A DNA stretch of 64,000 nt from Lunularia cruciata. Lineage: Eukaryota > Streptophyta > Marchantiopsida > Lunulariales > Lunulariaceae. Below the pieces are notes generated by a model that was not told the origin of the DNA, made no database searches, and was given only the letters and a program-made list of their open reading frames with translations. Location: contig OX419756.1 in NCBI GenBank assembly GCA_948567375.1, positions 28,844,333 to 28,908,332 on the forward strand, read 5' to 3'. The first letter of the stretch is position 1. The number at the start of each line of letters is the position of its first letter. Below, piece by piece: positions 10,713 through 20,440 of the stretch. Both the position numbers and the translations under genes were made by a program.

Positions 10713-12233
10713 CTATCTTCTATGGTACATCTTCAACTTATCATGGTTAATCCTATCAAAGTGTCTTCCTCCCAACTCCTTGAGATCATAGGTGTAATTG
10801 CCCCACACCTTCTCCACTATGAAAGGTCCAAAGTACTTAGGCAAAAACTTCTTTTGCACTCTCTTGAATCGAATAGAATCAAACAACATTACCCAATCAC
10901 CTTCTTTGAAAGGCTCCACCTTCTTCTTGCCTTGCCTCTTGTCATAGCTCTCCTTTTGTTTCCTTTGGGCTTGCTCCACTCGAACCATAGCAACTGCTCT
11001 TGCCTCTTCCAACTCCATGAGTTGATCCTTCCTTGACTTCTCATCACCTCCTTGTGCTTTCTTCAATCTCTTATAAATGCTTTGGAAGGGAGGAAGATCA
11101 AAGTGAATAGGTAAGGTAGACTCAATACTATACACTAATTGAAATGGAGAAAATCCAATGGAAGTCTTCATGGTTGTCCTATACTCCCACAAAACGGCAT
11201 GAACCCAATGATGTTTAGCCCCCTCCATTTCTGCATCTTTGGCCAACATCATGCACAAGGTCTGATTGGTTCTCTCTGCCAAGCCATTAGAATTTGGCTT
11301 ATAGGATGTAGTTACTCTATGTAAGATAGAGAAATGTCGTAGCATGGCTGTAGTAATGCTTCCTGTAAACTCTCCTCCTCTATCAAAAACTAACTCCAAA
11401 GGGCATCCAAACCTAGTGATAATGCGTTCATAAAGAAATCTACCCACTTCATCTTCATTCTTGTCCCTCAATGGTCTAGCCTCAACCCACTTGGTAAGGT
11501 AATCAGTAACTACCACAATGTACCAATTGTTCCTTGGGGTTTTATTGAGAGGACCTACAAAATCAATTCCCCACTTCTCAAAAGGTCCTAACAATGGAAT
11601 TGATCTAAGAGGTGGAGTGGATGTAGACTTTCTAGCAAAAGCTTGACAAACATGACAAGTTTTGAAATAATCAAGACAACCCTTGAAAATCCCTCTCCAA
11701 TGGTAACCTGCATCTAGAATCTTGAAAGCAGTCACCTTTCCTACAAAGTGTCCTCCACATACTAAACCTTCATGAAACTCCTTTATGAGTAGGATAGACT
11801 CATCCTTACCCACTGCTCTTTGAAGTAGACCATCTGCTCCTTGGTGAAAAAGAATATCCTCCACCATTGTGTAAGGTCTAGATCTTGCTGCAAGGGCCTT
11901 CTTCTCCCTAGCATGCATCCCTTCTGGATAGTTACCTCTTGTCACAAAATCCACAATTTCCTTGTACTCCATTGGAACCTCTTGAGTGACTGAGATTGTC
12001 ATGAGCTCCTCATCCGGGAAGGAATCATCCACTGGCTCATCTCCATCATGATCATAGGCTCTAGATAACAAATCAGCATTTGCATGTTTCTTTCTTGGCC
12101 TATCCTCAATTGTGTAGTCATACTCAGACAAGAGTATCATCCACCTTCCTAGTCTCCCTTCAACATTAGGCTTGTTGAAGATGTACTTCAAAGCCTTGTG
12201 ATCCATGACAATGGTGGCTTTCCCTCCAATCAA
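10713..12233 (-). CDS. E1 pol: RNase H end and integrase
   Basis: The frame of 506 codons continues that of 12237-13526 after one TAG at 12239-12237; in the E3 copy the same codon is CAC (His, in FRHYLIGGKA), so this is a simple nonsense mutation. It contains the RNase H end (IVMDHKALKYIFNKPNVEGR), the HHCC zinc module (HEGLVCGGH...CHVCQAFARK), and the integrase core with three acidic positions, GIDFVGPLNK, LVFDRGGEF and NGLAERTNQT. It ends in a GPF-type module (KYFGPFIVEKVW) and a basic tail. Length and domain content are those of a complete integrase without chromodomain. Confidence 0.9.
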   Translation of the reverse strand: MIGGKATIVMDHKALKYIFNKPNVEGRLGRWMILLSEYDYTIEDRPRKKHANADLLSRAYDHDGDEPVDDSFPDEELMTISVTQEVPMEYKEIVDFVTRGNYPEGMHAREKKALAARSRPYTMVEDILFHQGADGLLQRAVGKDESILLIKEFHEGLVCGGHFVGKVTAFKILDAGYHWRGIFKGCLDYFKTCHVCQAFARKSTSTPPLRSIPLLGPFEKWGIDFVGPLNKTPRNNWYIVVVTDYLTKWVEARPLRDKNEDEVGRFLYERIITRFGCPLELVFDRGGEFTGSITTAMLRHFSILHRVTTSYKPNSNGLAERTNQTLCMMLAKDAEMEGAKHHWVHAVLWEYRTTMKTSIGFSPFQLVYSIESTLPIHFDLPPFQSIYKRLKKAQGGDEKSRKDQLMELEEARAVAMVRVEQAQRKQKESYDKRQGKKKVEPFKEGDWVMLFDSIRFKRVQKKFLPKYFGPFIVEKVWGNYTYDLKELGGRHFDRINHDKLKMYHRR

Positions 12234-12236
12234 GTA

Positions 12237-13526
12237 CTATCTAAACTTCTTGAGACCAAAGATCACTGCCAAGCCTTCTCTCTCCATGACAGAGTAGTCC
12301 TTCTTTGTTGAAACCATCTGCCTACTAGCATAAGCTATTGGATGATCATGCCCATCTTGGTCTAATTGACTAAGAGTGCATCCTATAGCTACATTAGAAG
12401 CATCAGTGTAGAGGATGAAAGGCTTACTCCAATCAGGTTTAGCAAGAATTGGAGCTACAACAAAGGATTGCTTGAGCTCCTCAAAAGCTTTGAGAGCCTC
12501 CTTGTCTTCCAAAATCACCATGTAATCTACACCCTTCTTCATGTAGATGGTCAATGCATAAGCCTTGTTGTAAAATGAGAAGATGAACCTCCTATAGTAT
12601 CCAACCATCCCCAAGAATTGGCATAACTTTGTCAAGCTTGAAGGGAATGGAAGGTCTGAGATTTTTCTTACTTTCTCAAGATCAACTGCTATTCCATCCT
12701 TGGAGATGATGTGCCCCAAAAGTAGACCTTCTTCACATCCAAAAATGCACTTCTCTGGGTTGAGTGATGCATTTGCCTCATCCAAGCGTTGCAAGACTTT
12801 GATTAGGTGCTCAAAGTGCTCCTCCTTGCTCCCATAGACACAAAAGTCATCAATGAAGTCTCTCACAAATTTCCCAATGAAAGGTTCAAATACCTTGTTC
12901 ATGAACCGTTGGAATGTGGCTGGAGCATTGCAAAGCCCAAAAAGCATGACCTTGAAAGCGTAAGTTCCCCAAGGTGTGGTGAACGTGGTGAGTTGTTGAT
13001 GCTCTGGTGCAATCTTGATTTGGTTGTATCCACTATAACCATCTCCAAAACTGTACCTCTCATGACCTGCAACCTCATCCAAGATCTCATCAATGAATGG
13101 CAATGGGTAGTAGTCCTTCTTGGTAACAGCATTGAGCTTCTTGTAATCCACACATACCCAAAGCTTGCCATTCTTTTTCTTCACAATGACAATTAGAGAC
13201 ACCCATTCTGAATTCTCCACCTCAAAGATAAATCCAGCCTCCTTGAGCTTATCAATCTCCTCCTTCACAACCAAAGATATTGGTGGGCTAATGCGATGTT
13301 GCTTTTGGCGGATTGGTCTTGCATGTGACTCCACCTCTATCTTGTGCTCCTCCAAGGTGACTTCCTTCAAATCCTTGTAACTAAAAGCAAACACATGGAT
13401 GAACTTGCAGAAAATCTCCTCAAATCTCACCTTCTCCTCCTTGGTAACATTTGGACCATACTTGAGGGTAGATAACCTTCTCTCTACCTCCTCAAGTGTC
13501 AATGGTGATTTGTTTGGGTCCTTCAA
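12237..13526 (-). CDS. E1 pol: reverse transcriptase and RNase H start
   Basis: The 429-codon frame holds the RT palm and fingers: VIVKKKNGKLWVCVDYKKLN, YSFGDGYSGYNQIKIAPEH, AFKVMLFGLCNAPATFQ and FVRDFIDDFCVYGSKEEH. FIDDF is the catalytic box. It ends in RNase H with FILYTDASNVAIGCTLSQ. The first codon is not ATG; the frame is continuous with the protease frame upstream except for a TAG at 13532-13530. The E3 copy has the same TAG at the same place. The enzyme copies element RNA into DNA in cytoplasmic particles. Confidence 0.9.
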   Translation of the reverse strand: MKDPNKSPLTLEEVERRLSTLKYGPNVTKEEKVRFEEIFCKFIHVFAFSYKDLKEVTLEEHKIEVESHARPIRQKQHRISPPISLVVKEEIDKLKEAGFIFEVENSEWVSLIVIVKKKNGKLWVCVDYKKLNAVTKKDYYPLPFIDEILDEVAGHERYSFGDGYSGYNQIKIAPEHQQLTTFTTPWGTYAFKVMLFGLCNAPATFQRFMNKVFEPFIGKFVRDFIDDFCVYGSKEEHFEHLIKVLQRLDEANASLNPEKCIFGCEEGLLLGHIISKDGIAVDLEKVRKISDLPFPSSLTKLCQFLGMVGYYRRFIFSFYNKAYALTIYMKKGVDYMVILEDKEALKAFEELKQSFVVAPILAKPDWSKPFILYTDASNVAIGCTLSQLDQDGHDHPIAYASRQMVSTKKDYSVMEREGLAVIFGLKKFR

Positions 13527-13529
13527 AAC

Positions 13530-13904
13530 CTATGGCTTAGGTGCAAAATCCATAGCACACAAAGGATACACATCTGAATCAGATTCAAATTCAGATTCAT
13601 CCTCCTCCGTGGAAGTCTTCTCTTCCATGCTTGTGTCCACACCTGAAGCTCCTTCTTCAAAATCTGATTCCCAATAATCAGAATGTGAAGTGTTGGTGGT
13701 GTTAGTCACAGGAACTGTGACTCTATGGTTTGATGGCCCAATCCTCAAGTACCCTTTGTGCCATCGATCAGTTGTGCGTGCTGCTCTCAACCATGGCCTC
13801 CCAAGAAGTAAGTCATAGCTTGAATCCTTCAAGACTTGGAAAGTCATGAGATTTTGAACTCCCATAATTGAAACTACCACTTTTCCATTACCCCTACTGG
13901 TCAA
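13530..13904 (-). CDS. E1 protease C-terminal part and spacer
   Basis: Encodes SIMGVQNLMTFQVLKDSSYD, then LLLGRPWLRAARTT, the flap and C-terminal portion of a gypsy aspartic protease. The active-site part (DALVDGGSAVNAMSERL) is encoded just upstream in the gag frame. A Ser/Glu/Asp-rich spacer (SDFEEGASGVDTSMEEKTS) follows and ends in MDFAPKP before a TAG stop. Entry from gag needs a frame change, because a TGA closes gag at 13903-13901 and E1 lacks a base present in E3 just after it. Confidence 0.75.
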   Translation of the reverse strand: MTSRGNGKVVVSIMGVQNLMTFQVLKDSSYDLLLGRPWLRAARTTDRWHKGYLRIGPSNHRVTVPVTNTTNTSHSDYWESDFEEGASGVDTSMEEKTSTEEDESEFESDSDVYPLCAMDFAPKP

Positions 13905-14764
13905 ACTTGTTGCTTGTTTGCCATGCTCACCACAAACGTTGAAGGTCTTGAGGGTATCATACCCAATTTCTTCATCAACCTTTCTGACATGGCATTCACT
14001 GCTGATCCTCCATCAACCAATGCATCCTTGATGTTGTGACCATTCACTCTCACATCAATCTTGGAGGCATATTCACAAGCCTCCCATGGTGCTGGCTTGG
14101 CATCCACCACCCCCATTGATACTGGAACTTTTGCCTTCTTCTTCTTCTTGCTCCTTGTAGAACTCAAACCACCTCTAAGCTCCTTTCTCAAGGTAGGGTT
14201 CAAAGCAATTAATTGGCCCACTGTGATGTTAGCCTTGTGACTACCAACATCCTCCAACACATTAGAGTTCCATTGTTGCTTTGAGATCAAGAAGTCCTCC
14301 ATCCTCAACTTCTTCCTTGGAGTCTTTGTTGTTGATGGTGTTGAGGTGCGAGTGCTCCTAGTAGACATAGGAGTATCCTTGCTTGAAGTAAATCCTTGAG
14401 AAGAGTAAACATCCTCTGCAAAACGAGCTCTCTTCTTCTCTTGTGCCAAAAGCTCCAAATTAAGACCCTTGGAGTTTGAGCACTCTCTCTTCTCATACTT
14501 GCTCTCAACCACATATATGGATGCTATCTCCTTACCTTTGTTGGGATTAGTAGCCACTTGGGTTTCACTACCTCCCTCTTTCCCTCTATTGGCTCCCTCA
14601 TAACCCTTTCTTCCATGGTAAGTGGAATTTGGGCAATTCCTTTGGATATGGCCTCTTCTTCCACAACCAAAACAATTTCTATCATTGAAATTGTTGGCTG
14701 GTTGGCCTCCTCTATATGGATAGTTTCCATAACTCCTAGGCCCTCTCCCTACATTCTGATCCAC
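13901..14764 (-). CDS. E1 gag C-terminus: zinc knuckle and protease active site
   Basis: 287 codons. A CCHC zinc knuckle (CFGCGRRGHIQRNC) lies at about residues 32-45, followed by basic and Ser/Thr-rich sequence (STRSTRTSTPSTTKTPRKKL). Near the end is the protease motif ALVDGGSAVNAMSERLMKKL; DGG in place of DTG/DSG is common in plant gypsy proteases. The frame is the same as the preceding gag ORF, interrupted only by TAG at 14779-14777, where E3 has TGG (Trp). Confidence 0.82.
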   Translation of the reverse strand: MDQNVGRGPRSYGNYPYRGGQPANNFNDRNCFGCGRRGHIQRNCPNSTYHGRKGYEGANRGKEGGSETQVATNPNKGKEIASIYVVESKYEKRECSNSKGLNLELLAQEKKRARFAEDVYSSQGFTSSKDTPMSTRSTRTSTPSTTKTPRKKLRMEDFLISKQQWNSNVLEDVGSHKANITVGQLIALNPTLRKELRGGLSSTRSKKKKKAKVPVSMGVVDAKPAPWEACEYASKIDVRVNGHNIKDALVDGGSAVNAMSERLMKKLGMIPSRPSTFVVSMANKQQV

Positions 14765-14776
14765 CTCTCTCTTCTC

Positions 14777-15517
14777 CTATAGTTGCACCACATTGATCTT
14801 GAGATCCGCAAGTTGTTCTGTGATGGTTTGGAGTGGATCTTTTGGTGGAGATGCAAGAACTGGAGCAACTACTACTTGTAGTGCAACCCTTGTCACCAAA
14901 GTATCAGAGGTTCCACCATACTTGTAGCCTTGAGGAGGATGCACCAACTCCTTCACCACCAAATCACTCTCATCCCCTTCCAAACTCTCCTCCATACGAA
15001 TTGCAATCCTGATAGCTTCAACCTTGGAAAAAGGTTTCTCATATCTCACCTTGCTTCTAATTTGTGGTCTCAACCCTCCCACAAAATTCTTGGTGAGCAT
15101 GGCTCCTATGCCAATCATTGTAGTCTCCACATCATCCCCACCCTTCCTCAACACTATGCAAAATCTGGACTCCAACTTTTCCACTCTTTCCACATAGACT
15201 CTCACTTTCTCTCCATCTCCTTGCTTGAGAAATGTAAACTCACTCATCAATCTCTCATAACTCTCATCAAGAAGAAAGTTCTCAATGAGTGCTGAAGTCA
15301 AAGTCTCCCAAGACTCCTCTTCCTCATCTCTCCTCTCTCTCTTTTGGTAACTTGACTCATACCATGTAAGTGCTACATCCTCAAAGAAATCTGGTAATAA
15401 TGAGGCCCACTCATTCTTCCTCCTCTCATTGTTTCCTATGCAAGCTCTCTTGAAGTCTCTCACAAAGGCTTCTACATCTTCTCCATCCTTGCCAAAGAAA
15501 ACCGGAAGTTTTCCCAT
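14777..15517 (-). CDS. E1 gag N-terminal (capsid) domain
   Basis: 246 codons beginning MGKLPVFFGKDGEDVEAFVR. The segment WASLLPDFFEDVALTWYES followed by WETLTSALIENFL is the retrotransposon gag (capsid) pattern, in which a conserved aromatic pair precedes a short spacer and a second helix. It forms the particle shell around element RNA. The ATG is the first after a leader of about 1.5 kb. The frame ends at a TAG absent in E3. Confidence 0.85.
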   Translation of the reverse strand: MGKLPVFFGKDGEDVEAFVRDFKRACIGNNERRKNEWASLLPDFFEDVALTWYESSYQKRERRDEEEESWETLTSALIENFLLDESYERLMSEFTFLKQGDGEKVRVYVERVEKLESRFCIVLRKGGDDVETTMIGIGAMLTKNFVGGLRPQIRSKVRYEKPFSKVEAIRIAIRMEESLEGDESDLVVKELVHPPQGYKYGGTSDTLVTRVALQVVVAPVLASPPKDPLQTITEQLADLKINVVQL

Positions 15518-15825
15518 CTTAACCCCTCACTATCTTTCTTTTCTCTCAAAAAAAAAATTTTCTCTTTTCTTTTCTCTCACTTTATTACTAATAGAGTATA
15601 TACATGACTAACACCATCTGAGAATAATCCACTCTAGGGAACACAAAAGGTTCAAGTTGCTCCAAGATTTCTATAGCAACATCAAATCCTAGAGTGCATA
15701 TTAATCTAACTCTCATGGATAGTTTATCAATGAGTTGAAAGATTATCTCCATCACTAATCTTGAGAACTAGCTGATGAAGATGGTAGTATTTCTGTAGCT
15801 GTACTAAGACTTTCTCCAAGATCCT

Positions 15826-16227
15826 TCACCAAAGTTTCCAAAAGTGCTTTACTCCACTCCACTCGTGTCCTTTTGGAAGTCCTTCCACTCCACAAACCTC
15901 ACATAACTCCTTGGTTTTAGATCTTCTCCCTCCTAATCTTGGTGAAGATGGTCCAACATGCAAACCCAAGTCAAGTAAGCCTCTCCTTTCCCTCAATCTC
16001 TTGCTCTCAAAGGTCAATGGACATGAACTTGCCTTATGTCCCTTCTTTCCACATAGAAAGCACTTAGACTCACTCTTTCGTCCAAGTGGTGTAGGTTTTT
16101 GAATCCTCTCAACACTCTCTTCAAATTCTATTGTAAACTCTCTTTTCCTCAAATCCACCCCTACAATCACCTCAAACCCTTGGAGAACCTCGCATAATCT
16201 CAATTTCCACTCTTGATGACCCTCCAT
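15826..16227 (-). CDS. Accessory zinc-knuckle ORF in E1 leader, upstream of gag
   Basis: 133 codons starting MEGHQEWKLRLCEVLQGFEV. It has a CCHC box of its own (CFLCGKKGHKASSC, about residues 56-69) and a second Cys/His cluster (ELCEVCGVEGLPKGHE), with a basic stretch KRLRERRG and RRSKTKE between. The same ORF lies in the E3 leader (27645-28147), with the CCHC box and Cys/His cluster kept, though that copy has a frameshift near its start. In E1 a one-base deletion relative to E3 replaces the last part by SGVKHFWKLW. I do not recognise the product; nucleic-acid binding is an inference from the CCHC box. Gypsy elements normally have gag as the first ORF. Confidence 0.6.
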   Translation of the reverse strand: MEGHQEWKLRLCEVLQGFEVIVGVDLRKREFTIEFEESVERIQKPTPLGRKSESKCFLCGKKGHKASSCPLTFESKRLRERRGLLDLGLHVGPSSPRLGGRRSKTKELCEVCGVEGLPKGHEWSGVKHFWKLW

Positions 16228-17063
16228 GTTCCCAAGATGAATCTAAACACTCAAACATGCTTTTTGTTGATCTCAAACTCCTCATGCATGAGATCTCCAC
16301 TCTGCAGAATTAACCCTTTCTCACAATGTCACTCAAATCTCTCAACCACTATGTCACAGTCCTCTGAAATTTTTCACACTTGATCACAACTCTAGAGCAT
16401 CTCTCCTTGAGAAATTTCAGATCTTTTCATTGAGCCGTTTGGCCTAGACACCTTTCTATTCAGCACCCATATTTCAGATTTGGTCTGAAAACCACCCCCT
16501 TCACTTCAAAAACTCATTTCTCCCTGCGCAAGAACGATCTCTCTCTAATTTTTGTGGCATCACGTAGGATACAATACATTGAATTTTCTTGATAATTTTT
16601 AGGACAATTCACTGAAAATTGAAGAAATGGTAGACTCTGTACGATTTTCCAGAGAGCATGCAATTGCGGGAGCACTTTACCCTATCAACTTTCAAAAATT
16701 CTAGCCCAATGCGCATAGAAGCTCTCACAATAATTTCAAGTGTGCTAACTGAAAGATAACCCAATCTATCATGTGTAGAAATTTCAAGTCCAGATCTCAA
16801 ACTTGAGATTTTGCCCAAAATCACCTTAATCCCCAAAATCTGCAATCCACCTCACACAATCTCTCCAATTCCTCTCATGTGTACAAGATGTACAAAATCA
16901 CCTCAAAGACATCATGATGAACTATAGGGTATACAAATGGATCTTGGTTCTCTAACATAAGTTCAGCCCTCTACTCTCCTAATGTTCTCTCCAAGTGAGC
17001 TCTCATAGCCTCCTTCTGCCTAATGTAGAATTGAACGTGGAACATTATCTTGCCTTCTAGAGA
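16228..17063 (-). other. E1 5' leader
   Basis: Untranslated leader between the primer site and the accessory ORF. A 78-codon ORF at 16609-16845 has a counterpart at 28526-28762 in E3, but the differences between the copies change many residues (such as STHDRL to SIHDSL), so I do not call it a gene. Confidence 0.55.
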
Positions 17064-17082
17064 GGTCCCGGCAACAAAACCA
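17064..17082 (-). promoter_or_regulatory. Primer binding site of E1
   Basis: On the minus strand TGGTTTTGTTGCCGGGACC begins four bases after the 5' LTR. GTTGCCGGG recalls the tRNA-Asp-type primer sites of Athila/Tat gypsy elements (TGGCGCCGTTGCCGGGG), though the first half differs. E3 has TGGTTCTATTGTCGGGAC at the same place. Confidence 0.55.
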
Positions 17083-17086
17083 AAAA

Positions 17087-17779
17087 TGTGAGCCGGCCGG
17101 TCTCTCACTCAGGATGAACCTCTGATGGCTATTATGGTAGCGCACCATGGACTAAGAAGGCAAGGAACCCAAACTCCATCATACTCCTCCAAGGCTAACA
17201 CTCCAAGACTCAAGACATTGCTCACTAGAGAACTCAATGAGAGAGAGATAGTTGCAAATGAAAAGGATGATGAGTACCTCCTCACCCCTTGTTTATATAC
17301 TTGTGAAATATTTACGTACCAAAGTTACTAATTATCGTAGTAACTCAAGTTACTAGACTAAAAGTCAAGTAAAGTGAAAAAGTAGAAAGGAATATCCATT
17401 CACATGGGCATATTCCCCTAAGCATGTGGTCTTATCTTGACCCAACCACTAAGTCAAGGATTCTTTCACATGGGCTATCCTTGGACTAAAGAAGAATCCA
17501 AAACAAAAAGGCTTGCGGGCCCAAGAGTTCTCAACTCTTTCCTCAAAGCCAAACACCTAGGAATAATACCAAGTCAACACACTAAAATCCAAAAAAGTGG
17601 TGCTCATCTTTTCTACTTCCTCTAAAGTAAAGTCCCCTCTATCTTAGCTATGACTAACTTTAGCTTACCATGACTAATATAGAACCATCCTTTATCTCTA
17701 TATAAATAATATCTCTTAAGTACTTGTAATACCAAGCTAAATATCACAATACTACACACATGCACAAATGGGTGTTACA
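17087..17779 (-). repeat. 5' LTR of E1
   Basis: Plus-strand ends TGTGAGCCGG and GGTGTTACA, 693 bp, about eight differences from 9972-10664 by eye. The sense strand contains GTATATAAACAAG. It is the promoter-bearing LTR for E1 transcription leftwards. Confidence 0.92.
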
Positions 17780-17783
17780 GCAC

Positions 17784-20440
17784 CTCTTCGGACAAGGGCA
17801 CAAAAGGCCTCTCCTCCTCAAGAGCAGCATCATAGACGTGTCCTTCTTTGGTCTCATCTTTTGGTTCTTCCTGTTCAAGCTCTAGGCCATAAGTGCTCTT
17901 TTCTTCTTCCGCCTCACTCTTGTCCTTGTACAACAAAGACGTGTAAGGTCCTTCTTTGTAGAACCTCTTCTTCTTTGCCTTGACCAGGATAAGATCATGC
18001 ACATCTTTCTGCAAACTACCAAAGAACTCCTCATTTGTGAACCCTCTCACTTCTTGCCTCCAGAACTTCTTAGCAATTTCCTCAGGATCGAGTTCCATCT
18101 CTATATCCCGGCTCAATAGCCAACTCGGTCCTTTCCTAGGAGATCTCTCTCCAAGTTTCTGGTTTGCTGTCCCATCTACGTCCATTCGGGACTCCTCCCC
18201 ACCACTTGAACTCTAGTCCTTACTCTTTGGAGTGTTGCTAAACTTCACTTCCTTCCTTCTGATCTGCCTTCTCTCTAGTTCCACTTGCTGTTGCTTCTCC
18301 TTTGCTTGTCCTTCACTTTCTGCCCGCTGATCAGCCTTCTGTTTTAACCATTGCATCCCAAGTAGCACCAACTTCTACTATGATAGCTGTTATTGTTACT
18401 GGTACATCCCATCCTGATTTTCTCCGGACCTGCTCTGCAAGTCTTCTCTTCTCTACTTCGCCCAAGTCTGCCTTTTGCATTCTCTCGCTCACTACATAAT
18501 ACGCGCCAGGCTCAAAAGCAGCAGCAGCCATACCTACTTTGTGTTTTCCCATGTGTCATTCCAGCAGAGCCTTCATGCCCCCTCTATTAGCATTCAGCGG
18601 TATTGGCTCTTTGGTATAATAGAAGGTTATCTTCTTCATCCCGGGTTCCCCAACAAACTTCACCCATTGTTTGAGTATTGCTTCTGATAGTTCCTGGCAG
18701 TCTCTTTTAGCATGACTCTTACTGTCACACCACATGCACCCATAGGGTTGCCTCCTCTTTCCACCTGTTCTTATAATGCTACTCCCACCCCCACTTTGCA
18801 GCTGATCAACTTTTGTGGTCAGAATTTTTAGTCCTTCCATCAGCTGCAAAATCTCATCAATTGCTCCCTCTTTGGCCACCTTGTTTGCCCGCTGTCCCTC
18901 CTTCTCTTTGTTGGATCCCATAGGACTGCTTCCAATAGGAGCCTTGGCTATTGCCTCCTCATCTAGCTCTCTTTGTCTCCTCCTACAGCTCACCCAAATA
19001 ACGGCCTCCTCAATCTTATTCCATTCTACAGTCCCAAGGCGATCAGGTTAGAGTAAGTCTAGAGCATATTCCAACTTGTCTCACCACCAACTATTTGCAA
19101 CTTGTAGGAAATAGTTAGACCGCTGCAATTTTATTGCTTTAGCTTCACAGGTCAAAAACTGACCTAGCCTTTTATTGAACTCCCTTAGGAGGTCTTGCGG
19201 CCCCAAGCTCTTGCTCCTATCATTCACCCAATCCAAGAACATGGCCTGAGTGACCCGATCTGTAACACCCATTTGTGCATGTGTGTGATATTGTGATATT
19301 TAGCTTGGTATTACAAGTACTTGAGAGATATTATTTATATAGAGATAAAGGATGGTTCTACATTATTCATGATTAGCTAAAATTAGTCATAGCTAAGATA
19401 GAGAGGACCTTACTTTAGAGGAAGTGAAAAAGATGAGCACCACTATTTTGAATTGTAGTGTGTTGACTTGGTATTATTTTTAGGTGTTTGGCTTTGAGAA
19501 AAGAGCTGATAATTCTTGGGCCCGTAAGCCTTTTTGTTTAAGATTCTTCTATAGTCCAAGGATAGCCCATGTAAAGGAATCCTTGACTTAGTGGTTGGGT
19601 CAAGATAAGATCACATGCTTAGTGGAATATGCCCATGTGGATGGATATTCCTTTATACTTTTTGACTTTACTTGACTTTACTTGACTTTTAGCTTAGTAA
19701 CTTGAGTTACTCTAGTAATTAGTAACTTTGGTGCATAACTATTTCACAAGTATATAAACAAGGGGTGAGGAAGAACTCATCATCCTTTCATTTGCAACTA
19801 TCTCTCTTAGTGAGTTCTCTAGTGAGCAATGTCTTGAGTCTTGGAGTGTTAGCCTTGGAGGAGTATGATGGAGTTGGGGTTCCTTACCTTCTTAGTCCGT
19901 GGTGCGCTGCCATAATAACCATTAGAGGTTCATCCTGAGTGAGAGACAGGCCAGCTCACAGATTTTCTTCTTGCAACAGGAACTCCTCCTTCATCATCTA
20001 CAAGAACTCCTCCCATGTTGCAACCTCTTCCACTAAACTCTCAACCACCTTCCTGATTTCTAGTTCCACCAATTTAGGGAACCTCACAATGGCAGTCTTC
20101 TTGTCAAGGTCATGGAGTTTAACCTCTCTCCAGAAGATCTTCAAATATCTTATCATGTTCTTTCCATCAAACTCGCCTTGTTGGTCCACCACTACTCGTA
20201 GACATTTTGTGACCTACAAAGATTGCACTTTCATTCTATCCCTCTCTTTGTCCTGGTGCGTCAGGGCTCCATGACAATCAATGAGAGCTCTTGCTCCCTT
20301 GACATAGCTGAGGACGACAATTTAGGCCCCATCCTTACCAAAACCCAAATCAGCTATTGATATGCAACTCAGCCCAATCTGTTCTTAACTCCTCCCTTAG
20401 CTCCTACTCTTCTTAATGTCTAAGCACAAGCCTTGAGATT
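17784..20440 (-). pseudogene. E0 retroelement gag, broken by a family B solo LTR
   Basis: Minus-strand frames give, 5' to 3', a gag start near 20192 (EFDGKNMIRYLKIFWREVKL), continuing after the LTR as DRVTQAMFLDWVNDRSKSLG (19272-19081). At 18993-18556 there is a zinc knuckle CMWCDSKSHAKRDC. The segments 18552-18331 and 18185-17784 follow; the last reads EEIAKKFWRQEVRGFTNEEF. This layout, a gag with a knuckle spaced C-x2-C-x4-H-x4-C and a long acidic linker to protease, resembles gypsy elements carrying a DUF4100-type domain. Several stops and frameshifts are present. The protease continues at 9967 across E1. Confidence 0.7.
19261..19960 (+). mobile_element. Solo LTR of family B in E0 gag
   Basis: Starts TGTAACACCC and ends GCTCACA (700 bp); sense orientation is plus. 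Flanking tetramers are GATC (19257-19260) and GATT (19961-19964), a 4-bp target duplication with one change. It contains the TATA-like TATATAAACA at 19751-19760. Confidence 0.88.

Larger units (their letters stand above)
9972..17779 (-). mobile_element. Family B gypsy element E1, structurally complete
   Basis: This 7.8-kb element lies on the minus strand with both LTRs (9972-10664 and 17087-17779), primer site, a leader of about 1.5 kb with an accessory ORF, gag, protease, RT, RNase H, integrase and polypurine tract. The order PR-RT-RH-INT makes it Ty3/gypsy. No chromodomain follows integrase. By eye the two LTRs differ at about eight positions in 693 bp, so it is a recent insertion. It entered the protease gene of E0 and made a 4-bp duplication (GCAC). 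Single stop codons break gag and pol. Confidence 0.93.
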
